From JAVVHH01 sp964235765 (GTDB taxonomy: Bacteria > Pseudomonadota > Alphaproteobacteria > Acetobacterales > Acetobacteraceae): a stretch of 51,108 nt of DNA. The stretch covers positions 1 through 51,108 of the forward strand of contig CAXSDH010000020.1 in the NCBI GenBank assembly GCA_964235765.1, read 5' to 3'. The notes beneath the pieces were generated by a model. It saw only the letters and a program-made list of their open reading frames with translations. It did no database searches and had not been told where the DNA came from. Below are positions 15,072 through 23,554 of the stretch, piece by piece (within the stretch, counting starts at the first letter, position 1; every line of letters begins with the position of its first letter). Made by a program: the position numbers and the translations under genes.

Positions 15072-15488
15072 TTAGGCAGCATCGGTGGGGTGCGACGACG
15101 AACCTGGCGCGCCCGAACCAGGCGGCATCGTTCCCGGCGCCACTTCCGATCCATCCGCCGAGGTATCGGCCGGCCGCGGCGGGGCCGGCATGCTGGCCGG
15201 ATCGACCTCCGACGCCCCATCCTCGCCACCGCCATCCTCCAGCCGCGCCATGCGCGCCTCGAGCGAGGCCACGCGGGCCTCCGCCGACTGCTGCCCGGCG
15301 CGCGCGTTTGCCGCCATCTCCTGCACGGCCTCGAGGTCTTCCCGCTTGACCAGGTCCAGTTTCCGGATCGCCTCTTCCACCCGCGCCCGAACCATGCTCT
15401 CCGCCTCGTCCCGCAACCCGCTCAAGGCCGAGAGCGCGCCGCCGGCAACACCGGCCAGGTCGTCGAAAAACTTTGGTCGATCGGTCAT
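15072..15488 (-). CDS. ubiK: Accessory factor UbiK family (BMFP) protein
   Basis: A 138-residue protein with the BMFP/UbiK core: KFFDDLAGVAGGALSALSGL, then a coiled coil (residues about 30–85, EEAIRKLDLVKREDLEAVQEM and VASLEARMARLE). UbiK assists the Ubi complex in ubiquinone synthesis and binds lipids. The C-terminal 50 residues are a disordered Pro/Gly/Ser/Asp tail, longer than in E. coli. AGGAGG stands before ATG 15488. A promoter lies just upstream in the gap shared with hldD. Confidence 0.75.
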   Translation of the reverse strand: MTDRPKFFDDLAGVAGGALSALSGLRDEAESMVRARVEEAIRKLDLVKREDLEAVQEMAANARAGQQSAEARVASLEARMARLEDGGGEDGASEVDPASMPAPPRPADTSADGSEVAPGTMPPGSGAPGSSSHPTDAA

Positions 15489-15514
15489 GGCAGCCTCCTG
15501 CTGAACGCGCGCCA

Positions 15515-15543
15515 TAGATATGGACGCAGGAGGGCTATGTCAG
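15515..15543 (-). promoter_or_regulatory. Promoter for the ubiK-like gene
   Basis: On the minus strand, CTGACA (15538–15543) and TATCTA (15515–15520) are separated by 17 bases. The predicted start at about 15508 leaves a 20-base leader with AGGAGG. It overlaps the region in front of the divergent hldD gene. Confidence 0.5.
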
Positions 15544-15558
15544 CCCGCATACCCCACC

Positions 15559-15564
15559 TATAAC
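15559..15564 (+). promoter_or_regulatory. Candidate -10 box giving a leaderless hldD transcript
   Basis: TATAAC ends six bases before ATG 15571, so transcription would begin at or next to the start codon. No ribosome-binding site precedes the ATG and the -35 region is poor. Confidence 0.4.
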
Positions 15565-15570
15565 GCGCGC

Positions 15571-16545
15571 ATGATCTTGGTCACCGGCGGCGCCGGCTTC
15601 ATCGGCTCCAACCTGCACGCCGCCCTGGCCGAACGCGGCGAGCCCTGCATCGTCGCCGACTGGCTGGGAACTGAGGGCAAATGGCGTAACCTGGCCCGCC
15701 ACCCCCCCGCCCGCATCGTGCGCCCCGAGGCGCTTGACGCCTTCCTGGCCACCAACCCTCCCATCCCGGCCGTCGTCCACCTCGGCGCCAACAGCGAAAC
15801 CACCGCGACCGACGGCGACGAAGTCTGGGCAACCAACGTGGAACTCTCCTGGCGCCTCTGGCAGTGGTGCGCGGCCAACCAAGCCCGCTTCATCTATGCC
15901 TCTTCGGCCAGCACCTACGGCAAGGGCGACCAAGGCTTCGACGACGACCCAGCGCTCCTCTCCCGCCTGCGCCCCCTCAACCTCTATGGCTGGAGCAAGC
16001 ACGCCTTCGACCTCCGCGTCGCCGCCGCCATCGCCGCCGGGCTGCCCGCGCCCGCCCAGACGGTCGGCCTGAAGTTCTTCAACGTCTACGGCCCCAACGA
16101 GTACCACAAGGGCCCCATGATCTCCGTCGTGAAGCGCAAATACGACGAAGTCGCCGCGGGCGCCCCCGCCCGCCTCTTCCGCTCGGACCGGCCCGGCCTC
16201 CCGGACGGCGCGCAGCAACGCGACTTCATCTGGGTCGGCGACGTGGTCGACACCCTGCTCTGGCTGCTCGACCACCCCGAGGTGAATGGCCTCTACAATC
16301 TCGGCACAGGCGCCCCCCGCACCTATCTCGACCTCGCCCACGCCGTGTCGGCCGCGGCCGGCCAGCCCCCGCGCATCGAGTTCGTCCCCATGCCCGAGGC
16401 CCTGCGCGGCCAATACCAGAGCTTCACCCAGGCCCGCATGGACCGCCTGCGCGCCGCCGGCTACCCCGGCCAGTTCACGCCCTTGGAAGACGGCATTCGC
16501 CGCTACGTCGAGCGCCACCTTGCCGGCCCGGAACGCTACGTATGA
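15571..16545 (+). CDS. hldD: ADP-glyceromanno-heptose 6-epimerase
   Basis: Converts ADP-D-glycero-D-manno-heptose to the L-glycero form for the lipopolysaccharide inner core. The 324-residue extended SDR protein aligns well by eye with E. coli HldD (RfaD): VTGGAGFIGSN at the NAD site, LGANSETT, the YASSASTYG strand, the catalytic Y-x3-K in YGWSKHAFD, FNVYGPNEYHKGPM, RDFIWVGDV and QYQSFTQARMDRLRAAGY. Start at 15571 is fixed by MILVTGGAGF. Its stop overlaps the lgt start (ATGA). Other heptose genes are not in the window. Confidence 0.92.
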   Translation: MILVTGGAGFIGSNLHAALAERGEPCIVADWLGTEGKWRNLARHPPARIVRPEALDAFLATNPPIPAVVHLGANSETTATDGDEVWATNVELSWRLWQWCAANQARFIYASSASTYGKGDQGFDDDPALLSRLRPLNLYGWSKHAFDLRVAAAIAAGLPAPAQTVGLKFFNVYGPNEYHKGPMISVVKRKYDEVAAGAPARLFRSDRPGLPDGAQQRDFIWVGDVVDTLLWLLDHPEVNGLYNLGTGAPRTYLDLAHAVSAAAGQPPRIEFVPMPEALRGQYQSFTQARMDRLRAAGYPGQFTPLEDGIRRYVERHLAGPERYV

Positions 16546-17351
16546 TCTCGCCCTTCGTCTTCCCCGGCTTCGACCCCGTCCTGGTCCAGGTCGGCCCCCT
16601 CGCCATCCGCTGGTACGCCCTCGCCTACATCGGCAGCCTCGTCCTCGGCTGGCGCATCATGCGCCGCCTGGCCCGCCTCTCCCCTCCGGTCGCGACCGAA
16701 CAGCAAACCGACGACTTCCTCACCTGGGCAACCCTGGGAGTCGTCCTCGGCGGCCGCCTCGGCTACGTCCTCTTCTACCAGCCCCTCCACTACCTCCAGG
16801 ACCCGCTGGGCGCGCTCGCCGTCTGGCAAGGCGGCATGAGCTTCCACGGCGGCACCATCGGCGTGGTCCTGGCCCTCATCGTCTACTGCCGCCGCCAGCG
16901 CATCCCCCTCCTGGGCTTCGCCGACCGCCTCGCCGTCGTCGTCCCCATCGGCCTCGGCCTCGGCCGCATCGCTAACTTCATCAACGGCGAACTCTGGGGC
17001 CGCGAGGCCCCCGCCTCCCTGCCCTGGGCCACCATCTTCCCCGTCGCCGGTCCCGAACCCCGCCACCCCAGCCAGCTCTATCAGGCCACCATGGAAGGCG
17101 CCCTGCTGCTCCTCGTGCTGGCCCTGCTCTGCCGCAATCCGGCCATACGGGCCCGCTTCGGCGTCCTCACCGGCGTCTTCCTCGTCGGCTACGGTATCGC
17201 CCGCATCATCGGCGAGTTCTTCCGCCAGCCCGACGCCTTCCTCGGATTCCTGTTCGCCGGCGCTACCATGGGCCAGCTCCTGAGCCTACCCATGATCCTG
17301 GCGGGCGCCTGGCTGATCCTCCGCACCAAGTCCCAGGTCCGAACCATCTAG
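16542..17351 (+). CDS. lgt: Prolipoprotein diacylglyceryl transferase
   Basis: Transfers diacylglycerol from phosphatidylglycerol to the lipobox cysteine of prolipoproteins in the inner membrane. The 269-residue, about seven-helix protein has IRWYALAYIGS near the N-terminus, GGRLGYVLFY, GGMSFHGGTIGV, the Lgt signature GRIANFINGELWG and PRHPSQLYQ. Substrates are visible in the window: several lipobox proteins (for example at 3676, 5083 and 19114). It overlaps hldD by 4 bases and ends one base before midA. Confidence 0.95.
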   Translation: MISPFVFPGFDPVLVQVGPLAIRWYALAYIGSLVLGWRIMRRLARLSPPVATEQQTDDFLTWATLGVVLGGRLGYVLFYQPLHYLQDPLGALAVWQGGMSFHGGTIGVVLALIVYCRRQRIPLLGFADRLAVVVPIGLGLGRIANFINGELWGREAPASLPWATIFPVAGPEPRHPSQLYQATMEGALLLLVLALLCRNPAIRARFGVLTGVFLVGYGIARIIGEFFRQPDAFLGFLFAGATMGQLLSLPMILAGAWLILRTKSQVRTI

Positions 17352-17352
17352 G

Positions 17353-18342
17353 ATGGAACGGCTCGACGTCTTCATGGCCCGCGCCAACGCCGCCTACTAC
17401 GCCACCCACGACCCGTTTCAGGATTTCACCACCGCACCCGAGATCACCCAGGTCTTCGGCGAAATCCTGGGCCTCTGGGCCGCCGTCACCTGGGAGGCGA
17501 TGGGCCGCCCCTCCCCCGTGCTCCTGGCCGAGTGCGGCCCCGGCCGCGGAACCCTGATGGCCGACGCCCTCCGCGCCGCCGCCCGCGTCGCCCCCGGGTT
17601 CCACGCTGCCCAAAACCTGCATCTGGTCGAAACCTCTCCCCGCCTCCGCGCCCTCCAGGCCGGGCTCCTACCCCGGGCCACGTGGCACGACACCCTCGCC
17701 AGCCTGCCTCGCGGCCCCCTGATCCTCCTCGCCAACGAGTTCCTGGACGCCCTGCCCATCCGCCAATTCGTCCGCCGGGGCGTCGTCTGGACCGAGCGCC
17801 ACGTGGCCGCCGGCGCCTTCACCGAACAGCCCGCACCCGGCCCAGACCGCCCCGCCCGCCCCGCCCGCCCCGCCCGCGATGGCGAGATCGTCGAAGTCGG
17901 CGAGCCAGCCCAGGCCCTGGTGTCAGCCCTTGCCGCCCGCCTCGCAACCCAAGGCGGCGCCGCCTTGTTCCTGGACTACGGCCCGGCCGAAACCGCCCCC
18001 GGCGACAGCCTGCAAGCCGTCCGCGACGGCACGTCCGCAGACCCCCTCGCCGCCGCCGGCCACGCCGACCTCACCGCCCATGTCGACTTCGCCAGCCTGG
18101 CCCGAGCCGCTACCAGCGCCGGGGCCACCGCCCACGGCCCCATCCCGCAAGGGGTGCTCCTTTCCCGCCTCGGCCTGTTCCAGCGGTCGGGCCGGCTCGC
18201 CCGCACCCAGCCGCCCGCCCGCGCCGCCGCCCTCATGCAGGCCGCCCAACGCCTGGCCGAGCCAACCCGCATGGGCCTCCTGTTCAAGGCCCTCTGCCTC
18301 TGCCACCCCTCACTCCCCACCCCCGCCGGATTCGCGCCATGA
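17353..18342 (+). CDS. midA: SAM-dependent methyltransferase, MidA/NDUFAF7 family
   Basis: A 329-residue class I methyltransferase related to mitochondrial NDUFAF7, which methylates an arginine of a complex I subunit during assembly. Visible are YYATHDPFQDFTTAPEITQ, the SAM-binding ECGPGRGTLM, HLVETSPRLR, LLANEFLDALPIRQF and the C-terminal HGPIPQGVLLSRLG. A short Pro-Ala-Arg run interrupts residues about 165–174. The order lgt–midA–pgeF is typical of alphaproteobacteria; the stop overlaps the pgeF start (ATGA). Confidence 0.88.
   Translation: MERLDVFMARANAAYYATHDPFQDFTTAPEITQVFGEILGLWAAVTWEAMGRPSPVLLAECGPGRGTLMADALRAAARVAPGFHAAQNLHLVETSPRLRALQAGLLPRATWHDTLASLPRGPLILLANEFLDALPIRQFVRRGVVWTERHVAAGAFTEQPAPGPDRPARPARPARDGEIVEVGEPAQALVSALAARLATQGGAALFLDYGPAETAPGDSLQAVRDGTSADPLAAAGHADLTAHVDFASLARAATSAGATAHGPIPQGVLLSRLGLFQRSGRLARTQPPARAAALMQAAQRLAEPTRMGLLFKALCLCHPSLPTPAGFAP
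17848..17877 (+). repeat. 9-base microrepeat within midA
   Basis: CGCCCCGCC is repeated in tandem three times and then partly, encoding the Arg-Pro-Ala run. It keeps frame because the unit is 9 bases. It is prone to slippage. Confidence 0.75.
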
Positions 18343-19106
18343 CCAACCAGGCCCTCGCACCCGAACGCCTCACCAGCCCCGCCATTCCGCTGCGCCACGG
18401 CTTCTTCACCCGCCGCGGCGGCGTCAGCACCGGGCCCTTCGCCAGCCTGAACTGCAGCCTGTCCGGCGCCGACGCGCCTCCGGCCGTCGCCGCAAATCGC
18501 GCCGCCGTCGCCCACGCACTGGGCGCGGTTCCCGGCCGCCTCGTCGGCCTCACCCAGGTCCACGGCCCCCAGGTGGTCACCGTGCGAACTCCCTGGGCCG
18601 CCGGCGCCGGGCCGCGCGCCGACGCCCTCGTCACCCGCCAGCCCGGCATCGCCCTCGGCATCGTCACCGCCGACTGCACCCCCGTCCTCCTCGCCGACCC
18701 GGAAGCCCAGGTCATCGGCGCCGTCCACGCCGGATGGCGCGGCGCCCTCGCCGGCGTGCTCGAAGCCACCATCGCGGCAATGATCGAACTCGGCGCCGCC
18801 CGGTCCCGCATCTCGGCCGCGATCGGGCCCTGCATCCGCCAGCCCAGCTACGAAGTCGGCCCCGACCTCCGCAACGCCATCCTCGCCCACGACCCGGCCC
18901 ACGCCGGCTTCTTCGCCAAAGGCCGCCCCCAGCACTGGCAGTTCGACCTCGCCGGCTACTGCGCCGCCCGCCTGCAGGGCCTGGCCCAGCTCGAAATCCT
19001 CGACGCCGACACCGCCGCTGAGCCGGACCGCTTCTTCAGCCACCGCCGCCGCACCCTCGCCGGCGGTGGCCCGATCGGCCACCAGATCAGCGCCGTCATG
19101 CTATAG
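18339..19106 (+). CDS. pgeF: Peptidoglycan editing factor, multicopper-polyphenol-oxidase-like family
   Basis: A 255-residue protein of the YfiH/PgeF (Cu-oxidase_4) family, which removes mis-incorporated residues from peptidoglycan precursors; relatives also show purine nucleoside phosphorylase or laccase activity. The conserved metal-site segments are all present: HGFFTRRGGVSTGPFASLN, TQVHGPQVV, TADCTPVLL, AVHAGWRG and IGPCIRQPSYEVG. It is coupled to midA and followed 7 bases later by a lipoprotein gene. Confidence 0.88.
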   Translation: MTNQALAPERLTSPAIPLRHGFFTRRGGVSTGPFASLNCSLSGADAPPAVAANRAAVAHALGAVPGRLVGLTQVHGPQVVTVRTPWAAGAGPRADALVTRQPGIALGIVTADCTPVLLADPEAQVIGAVHAGWRGALAGVLEATIAAMIELGAARSRISAAIGPCIRQPSYEVGPDLRNAILAHDPAHAGFFAKGRPQHWQFDLAGYCAARLQGLAQLEILDADTAAEPDRFFSHRRRTLAGGGPIGHQISAVML

Positions 19107-19113
19107 CCCCGTC

Positions 19114-19992
19114 ATGCCCCTCCGCCCGACCGCTCTCTTGCTGCTCCTGGCCCTCGCGGCATGCGGCGACCTGCCCCAGCCCTTCCTCGGCAACCCCGGC
19201 GCCAACGCCATGCGCCTCGCCCAACCCCCGCCCTCCCGCCTCGCCGTCCCGTCGCCCACGCAATCCCTGCTGCCGGACGCGGCCGGCGCCGCCTGGGCCA
19301 ACGCCATGGCCGAAGCCCTCCTCACCGAGGAAATCCCCGCCGCCCACACCTCCACCCGCCGCACCGACTGGTCCCTCGTCCTGGCAGCCGAGCTGCGCGG
19401 CTCCGAAGTCGTGCCCAGCTACGAAATCCGCAACCCGTCCGGCGATCCCCAGGGCATCTCCGAAGGCGCCCCGGTCCCGGCCAGCGCCTGGGCAAGCGGC
19501 GACCCGGCCATCCTGAAGGCCGCCGCCGCCCAGGCCGCCCCGGGCGTCGCCTCCCTGCTCAACCGCATCGAGGCCGCGCGGCGTCAAAGCGACCCCAACA
19601 GCCTGCAGAACCGCCCCGCCCGCGTCTTCTTCACCGGCGTGACCGGCGCCCCCGGCGACGGCAACCGCAGCCTGCCCGCCCAGATGCGCATCAAGCTCAC
19701 CGGCCTCGGCGTCGTCGTGCAGGAGACGCCCACCAACGCAGATTTCAAGCTCAGCGGCGAGGTTAACACCGCCGCCGGCGCTGGGGGCGCCACGCGCATC
19801 GAGCTGCAATGGATTATCAGCGACACCACCGGAAACGAACGCGGCCGCATCCTGCAACTGAACGAAGTCCCTCCCGGAACCCTCGACCGTTACTGGGGCG
19901 ACGTCGCCGTCGTTGTCGCCGACGAAGCGGCGGGCGGCGTCCGCGACGTGCTGATCAATGCCAGCGGCAGCCGCCCGGCAACGAAGAAATGA
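19114..19992 (+). CDS. Hypothetical lipoprotein
   Basis: A 292-residue protein with signal peptide PLRPTALLLLLALAAC, giving an N-terminal lipid-anchored Cys17. The mature part has an Ala/Pro-rich linker and a mixed alpha/beta domain (WSLVLAAELRGSEVVPSYEI, ARVFFTGVTGAPGDGNRSL, RIELQWIISDTTGNERGRI) that is conserved-looking but not assigned to an enzyme family. It is probably cotranscribed with lgt–midA–pgeF. A likely prs promoter begins directly after its stop. Confidence 0.65.
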   Translation: MPLRPTALLLLLALAACGDLPQPFLGNPGANAMRLAQPPPSRLAVPSPTQSLLPDAAGAAWANAMAEALLTEEIPAAHTSTRRTDWSLVLAAELRGSEVVPSYEIRNPSGDPQGISEGAPVPASAWASGDPAILKAAAAQAAPGVASLLNRIEAARRQSDPNSLQNRPARVFFTGVTGAPGDGNRSLPAQMRIKLTGLGVVVQETPTNADFKLSGEVNTAAGAGGATRIELQWIISDTTGNERGRILQLNEVPPGTLDRYWGDVAVVVADEAAGGVRDVLINASGSRPATKK

Positions 19993-19999
19993 CAGCGGG

Positions 20000-20028
20000 G
20001 TGACACACCCCACTCCGGTTGCTAGAAC
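20000..20028 (+). promoter_or_regulatory. Promoter for prs
   Basis: GTGACA (20000–20005) and TAGAAC (20023–20028) are separated by 17 bases. The -10 hexamer is the same as in front of rpsT. The -35 overlaps a small GGGGTG-ACA-CACCCC hairpin (19997–20011). The predicted leader is about 20 bases. Confidence 0.5.
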
Positions 20029-20055
20029 CTCCGCGACCCCACGGAACCGCTGCTG

Positions 20056-20988
<933 letters not shown>

Positions 20989-21004
20989 AAAGGAACGCAC
21001 CCAA

Positions 21005-21625
21005 ATGAAGCTGTTCTACGCTCCTGGCGCCTGCTCCATCGGTATCCACCTCCTGCTCGAGGAGATCGGCAAGCCCTACGAGGCCGTGAAGCTCGACATC
21101 CGCGGCGGCGAGACGACCAAGCCGCCCTTCAGCGAGCTTAACCCAAAAGGCAAGGTTCCCACCCTGCAGCGCGACGACGGCACCGTCGTCACCGAATACC
21201 CCGTCATCGCCCACTTCCTCGCCAAGACCAACCCGGCCGCCAACCTGCTTCCCAAGACCGACGAGGCCGAGCTCCGCGCCGCGGAGGCGATGGATTACTG
21301 CGTCGCCACGATCCACATGCAAGGCTTCTCCCGGCTGTTCCGCCCCGCCAACTTCGCCCCCAGCGAAGCCGACCATGAGAAGGTCAAGGCCCGCGGCCGC
21401 GAACTGGTCGAGAAGGGGTTCGCCCTGATGGACAAGGCGCTCGAGGGCAAGCAGTGGATCGCCGGCGAGTACAGCATCGCCGACTCCGCCCTGTTCTACG
21501 TCGCCTACTGGGGCGCCAAGCGCATGAACATGCAGTTGCCCGCCAACGTCGCCGCCCACCTCGAGCGCATGCTCGCCCGCCCCGCCGTGCAGCGCATGCT
21601 GCAGCAGGAAGGCCTCGCCGCCTGA
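21005..21625 (+). CDS. Glutathione S-transferase, Beta-class-like
   Basis: A 206-residue GST. The N-terminal thioredoxin-fold domain starts KLFYAPGACSIGIHLLLEE, with Cys10 in the position used by bacterial Beta-class enzymes; NPKGKVPTL supplies the cis-proline and TEYPVIAHFLA the glutathione-gamma-glutamyl site. The C-terminal all-helical domain ends AGEYSIADSALFYVAYW. It conjugates or reduces electrophiles with glutathione; the substrate is unknown. AAGGAA precedes the ATG, 16 bases after prs, and its stop overlaps the next start. Confidence 0.88.
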   Translation: MKLFYAPGACSIGIHLLLEEIGKPYEAVKLDIRGGETTKPPFSELNPKGKVPTLQRDDGTVVTEYPVIAHFLAKTNPAANLLPKTDEAELRAAEAMDYCVATIHMQGFSRLFRPANFAPSEADHEKVKARGRELVEKGFALMDKALEGKQWIAGEYSIADSALFYVAYWGAKRMNMQLPANVAAHLERMLARPAVQRMLQQEGLAA

Positions 21626-22182
21626 TGCTCATGCCCCGCGCCTTCTGGTTCCTCCGCCACGGCGAGACCGACTGGAACGCGCGGGGCCTCTCCCAGGGCA
21701 ACGTCGACATCCCGCTCAACCCGGTGGGCCGGGCCCAGGCGGTGGCCGCCGCCGGGCTGCTGCGGCATCGCGGCATTCGCACCATCGTCGCCTCGCCGCT
21801 CTCCCGCGCCCACGACACCGCGCGCGAAGCCGCCAAGGCCATCGGCCGCGACGTCCTGCTGGACCCCGACTTGAAGGAAGTCGCCTTCGGCGTCCAGGAA
21901 GGCCAGCCCATGGCCCAGTGGTTCGACGACTGGGTCGAGGGCGGCTTCACCCCCGAAGGCGCCGAACCCTTCGCCGCCCTCCGCGCCCGCGCCACCGCGG
22001 CCGTCAACCGTGCCCTCGCCCTCGAAGCGCCCGTCCTGGTCGTCGCCCACGGCGCCCTGTTCCGCGCCCTCCGTGCCGATATGGCCCTGCCCCCCAACGT
22101 CCGCACCCCGAACGCCGTCCCGCTGTTCTGCGAACCCGGCCGCAATCCCGCCGCCCCCTGGACCCTGACCCCCGCCTCCTGA
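21625..22182 (+). CDS. Histidine phosphatase/phosphoglycerate mutase family protein
   Basis: A 185-residue protein with the phosphohistidine motif FLRHGETDWNARG (R11, H12), SPLSRAHDTA, the acidic LKEVAFGVQEG and the second catalytic histidine in VVAHGALFRAL. Members of this superfamily act as phosphoglycerate mutases, cobalamin phosphatases or small-molecule phosphatases, and the sequence does not settle which. ATG 21625 overlaps the GST stop (TGATG); ATG 21631 is an alternative start. Confidence 0.85.
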   Translation: MLMPRAFWFLRHGETDWNARGLSQGNVDIPLNPVGRAQAVAAAGLLRHRGIRTIVASPLSRAHDTAREAAKAIGRDVLLDPDLKEVAFGVQEGQPMAQWFDDWVEGGFTPEGAEPFAALRARATAAVNRALALEAPVLVVAHGALFRALRADMALPPNVRTPNAVPLFCEPGRNPAAPWTLTPAS

Positions 22183-22237
22183 TCGGCAGAACGCGCAGCC
22201 CTTGTTGCCCCGGCCCGAATAGGCTTTCTTCCGCCGC

Positions 22238-23554
22238 ATGAGAATCTCAGTACTCGGCATCGGCTACGTCGGCGCGGTCTCCTGCGCATGCCTCGCTGAC
22301 TTCGGCCACGAAATCGTCGGCGTGGACATCGCGCCCGACAAGGTCGCCATGCTCGCCCGCGGCCAATCCCCCATCGTCGAGGACGAGATCGACCGCCTGA
22401 TCGCCGAGGGCGTCGCCAGCGGCCGCCTCCGCGCCACCACCAGCATCGCCGAGGCCATCGCCGGCACCGAGGTTTCCTTCATCTCCGTCGGCACGCCCAG
22501 CGGCCCCGACGGCGCCGTCAGCATGCGCGCCGTGGACGAAGTCGTCGCCGCCATCGGCCACGAACTGCGCGCCAAGCCCGGCCTGCACACCGTCGTCATG
22601 CGCTCCACCGTCCCCCCCGGCACCGCCGAGGACCGCGTCATCCCCGCCCTCGAACGGGCCAGCGGCAAGCAGCACGGCCTGGGCTTCCGATACCTGTCCA
22701 ACCCGGAGTTCCTCCGCGAAGGCACCTCGGTCCGCGATTTCCACGCGCCGCCCTACACCCTGATCGGCGCCGCACCCGGCGACAACGGCGACGTGCTCCG
22801 CGAAATCTACCAAGGCATCGGCGGCGAGGTCCATGTCGCGCCCTACCGCGTCGCGGAATCCGTCAAGTACCTCGCCAACGCCTACCACGCCGTCAAGCTG
22901 GCCTTCGCCAACGAAGGCGGCGCCATCCTCGCCGCCCTCGGCGTCGACGCCCGCGCCGCCTTCGAACTGTTCTGCGAAGACCGCGTGCTGAACATCTCGC
23001 CCGCCTATCTCAAGCCCGGCTTCGCCTTCGGCGGCTCCTGCTTGCCGAAGGACATCCGCAGCCTGCTCGCCCTCGCCGACCAGGCCCACGTCCCCGCGCC
23101 CTTCCTCAACCAGGTCCTCCCCAGCAACCAGGCGATCATCGAGCGAACCTACGAAGCCATCGCGCGGCATGGCCGCCAGCGCGTCGCCCTGTTCGGCCTC
23201 GCCTTCAAGCAGGGCACCGACGACCTGCGCGAAAGCCCCTTCGTCCTGCTCGCCGAACGCCTGCTCGGCAAAGGCTACGAGGTCAGCATCTTCGACCGCT
23301 CCGTCCAGGTCGCCCGCCTCACCGGCAGCAACCGCGCCTTCATCGAACGTGAAATCCCCCACCTCGAACGCCTGCTCGCCGCCGAACCGGCCGCTGCCCT
23401 CAAAGGCGCCGGCCTCGTCGTCATGGGCCACATCGGCCGCGACGACCGCCCCGCCATGCTCGCCGCACTGACCGGTCAGCGCGTGCTCGATCTCGCCGGC
23501 CTCCCCGAACTCCGCGCCCACGCCGGAGAGGCCTACCAGGGCCTGTGCTGGTGA
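22238..23554 (+). CDS. algD: GDP-mannose 6-dehydrogenase-like nucleotide-sugar dehydrogenase
   Basis: Oxidises a nucleotide sugar (in AlgD, GDP-mannose to GDP-mannuronate) with two NAD+. The 438-residue protein follows Pseudomonas AlgD closely by eye: RISVLGIGYVGAV at the NAD site, FISVGTPSG, VVMRSTVPPGT, NPEFLREGTSVRDF, K210 in SVKYLANAYHAVK and the nucleophile C268 in GFAFGGSCLPKD (same number as in AlgD). It also shares FKQGTDDLRESP and the LCW C-terminus. These last points favour GDP-mannose over UDP-glucose, though the latter cannot be excluded. No other alginate genes are present; a glycosyltransferase overlaps its stop. Confidence 0.85.
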   Translation: MRISVLGIGYVGAVSCACLADFGHEIVGVDIAPDKVAMLARGQSPIVEDEIDRLIAEGVASGRLRATTSIAEAIAGTEVSFISVGTPSGPDGAVSMRAVDEVVAAIGHELRAKPGLHTVVMRSTVPPGTAEDRVIPALERASGKQHGLGFRYLSNPEFLREGTSVRDFHAPPYTLIGAAPGDNGDVLREIYQGIGGEVHVAPYRVAESVKYLANAYHAVKLAFANEGGAILAALGVDARAAFELFCEDRVLNISPAYLKPGFAFGGSCLPKDIRSLLALADQAHVPAPFLNQVLPSNQAIIERTYEAIARHGRQRVALFGLAFKQGTDDLRESPFVLLAERLLGKGYEVSIFDRSVQVARLTGSNRAFIEREIPHLERLLAAEPAAALKGAGLVVMGHIGRDDRPAMLAALTGQRVLDLAGLPELRAHAGEAYQGLCW

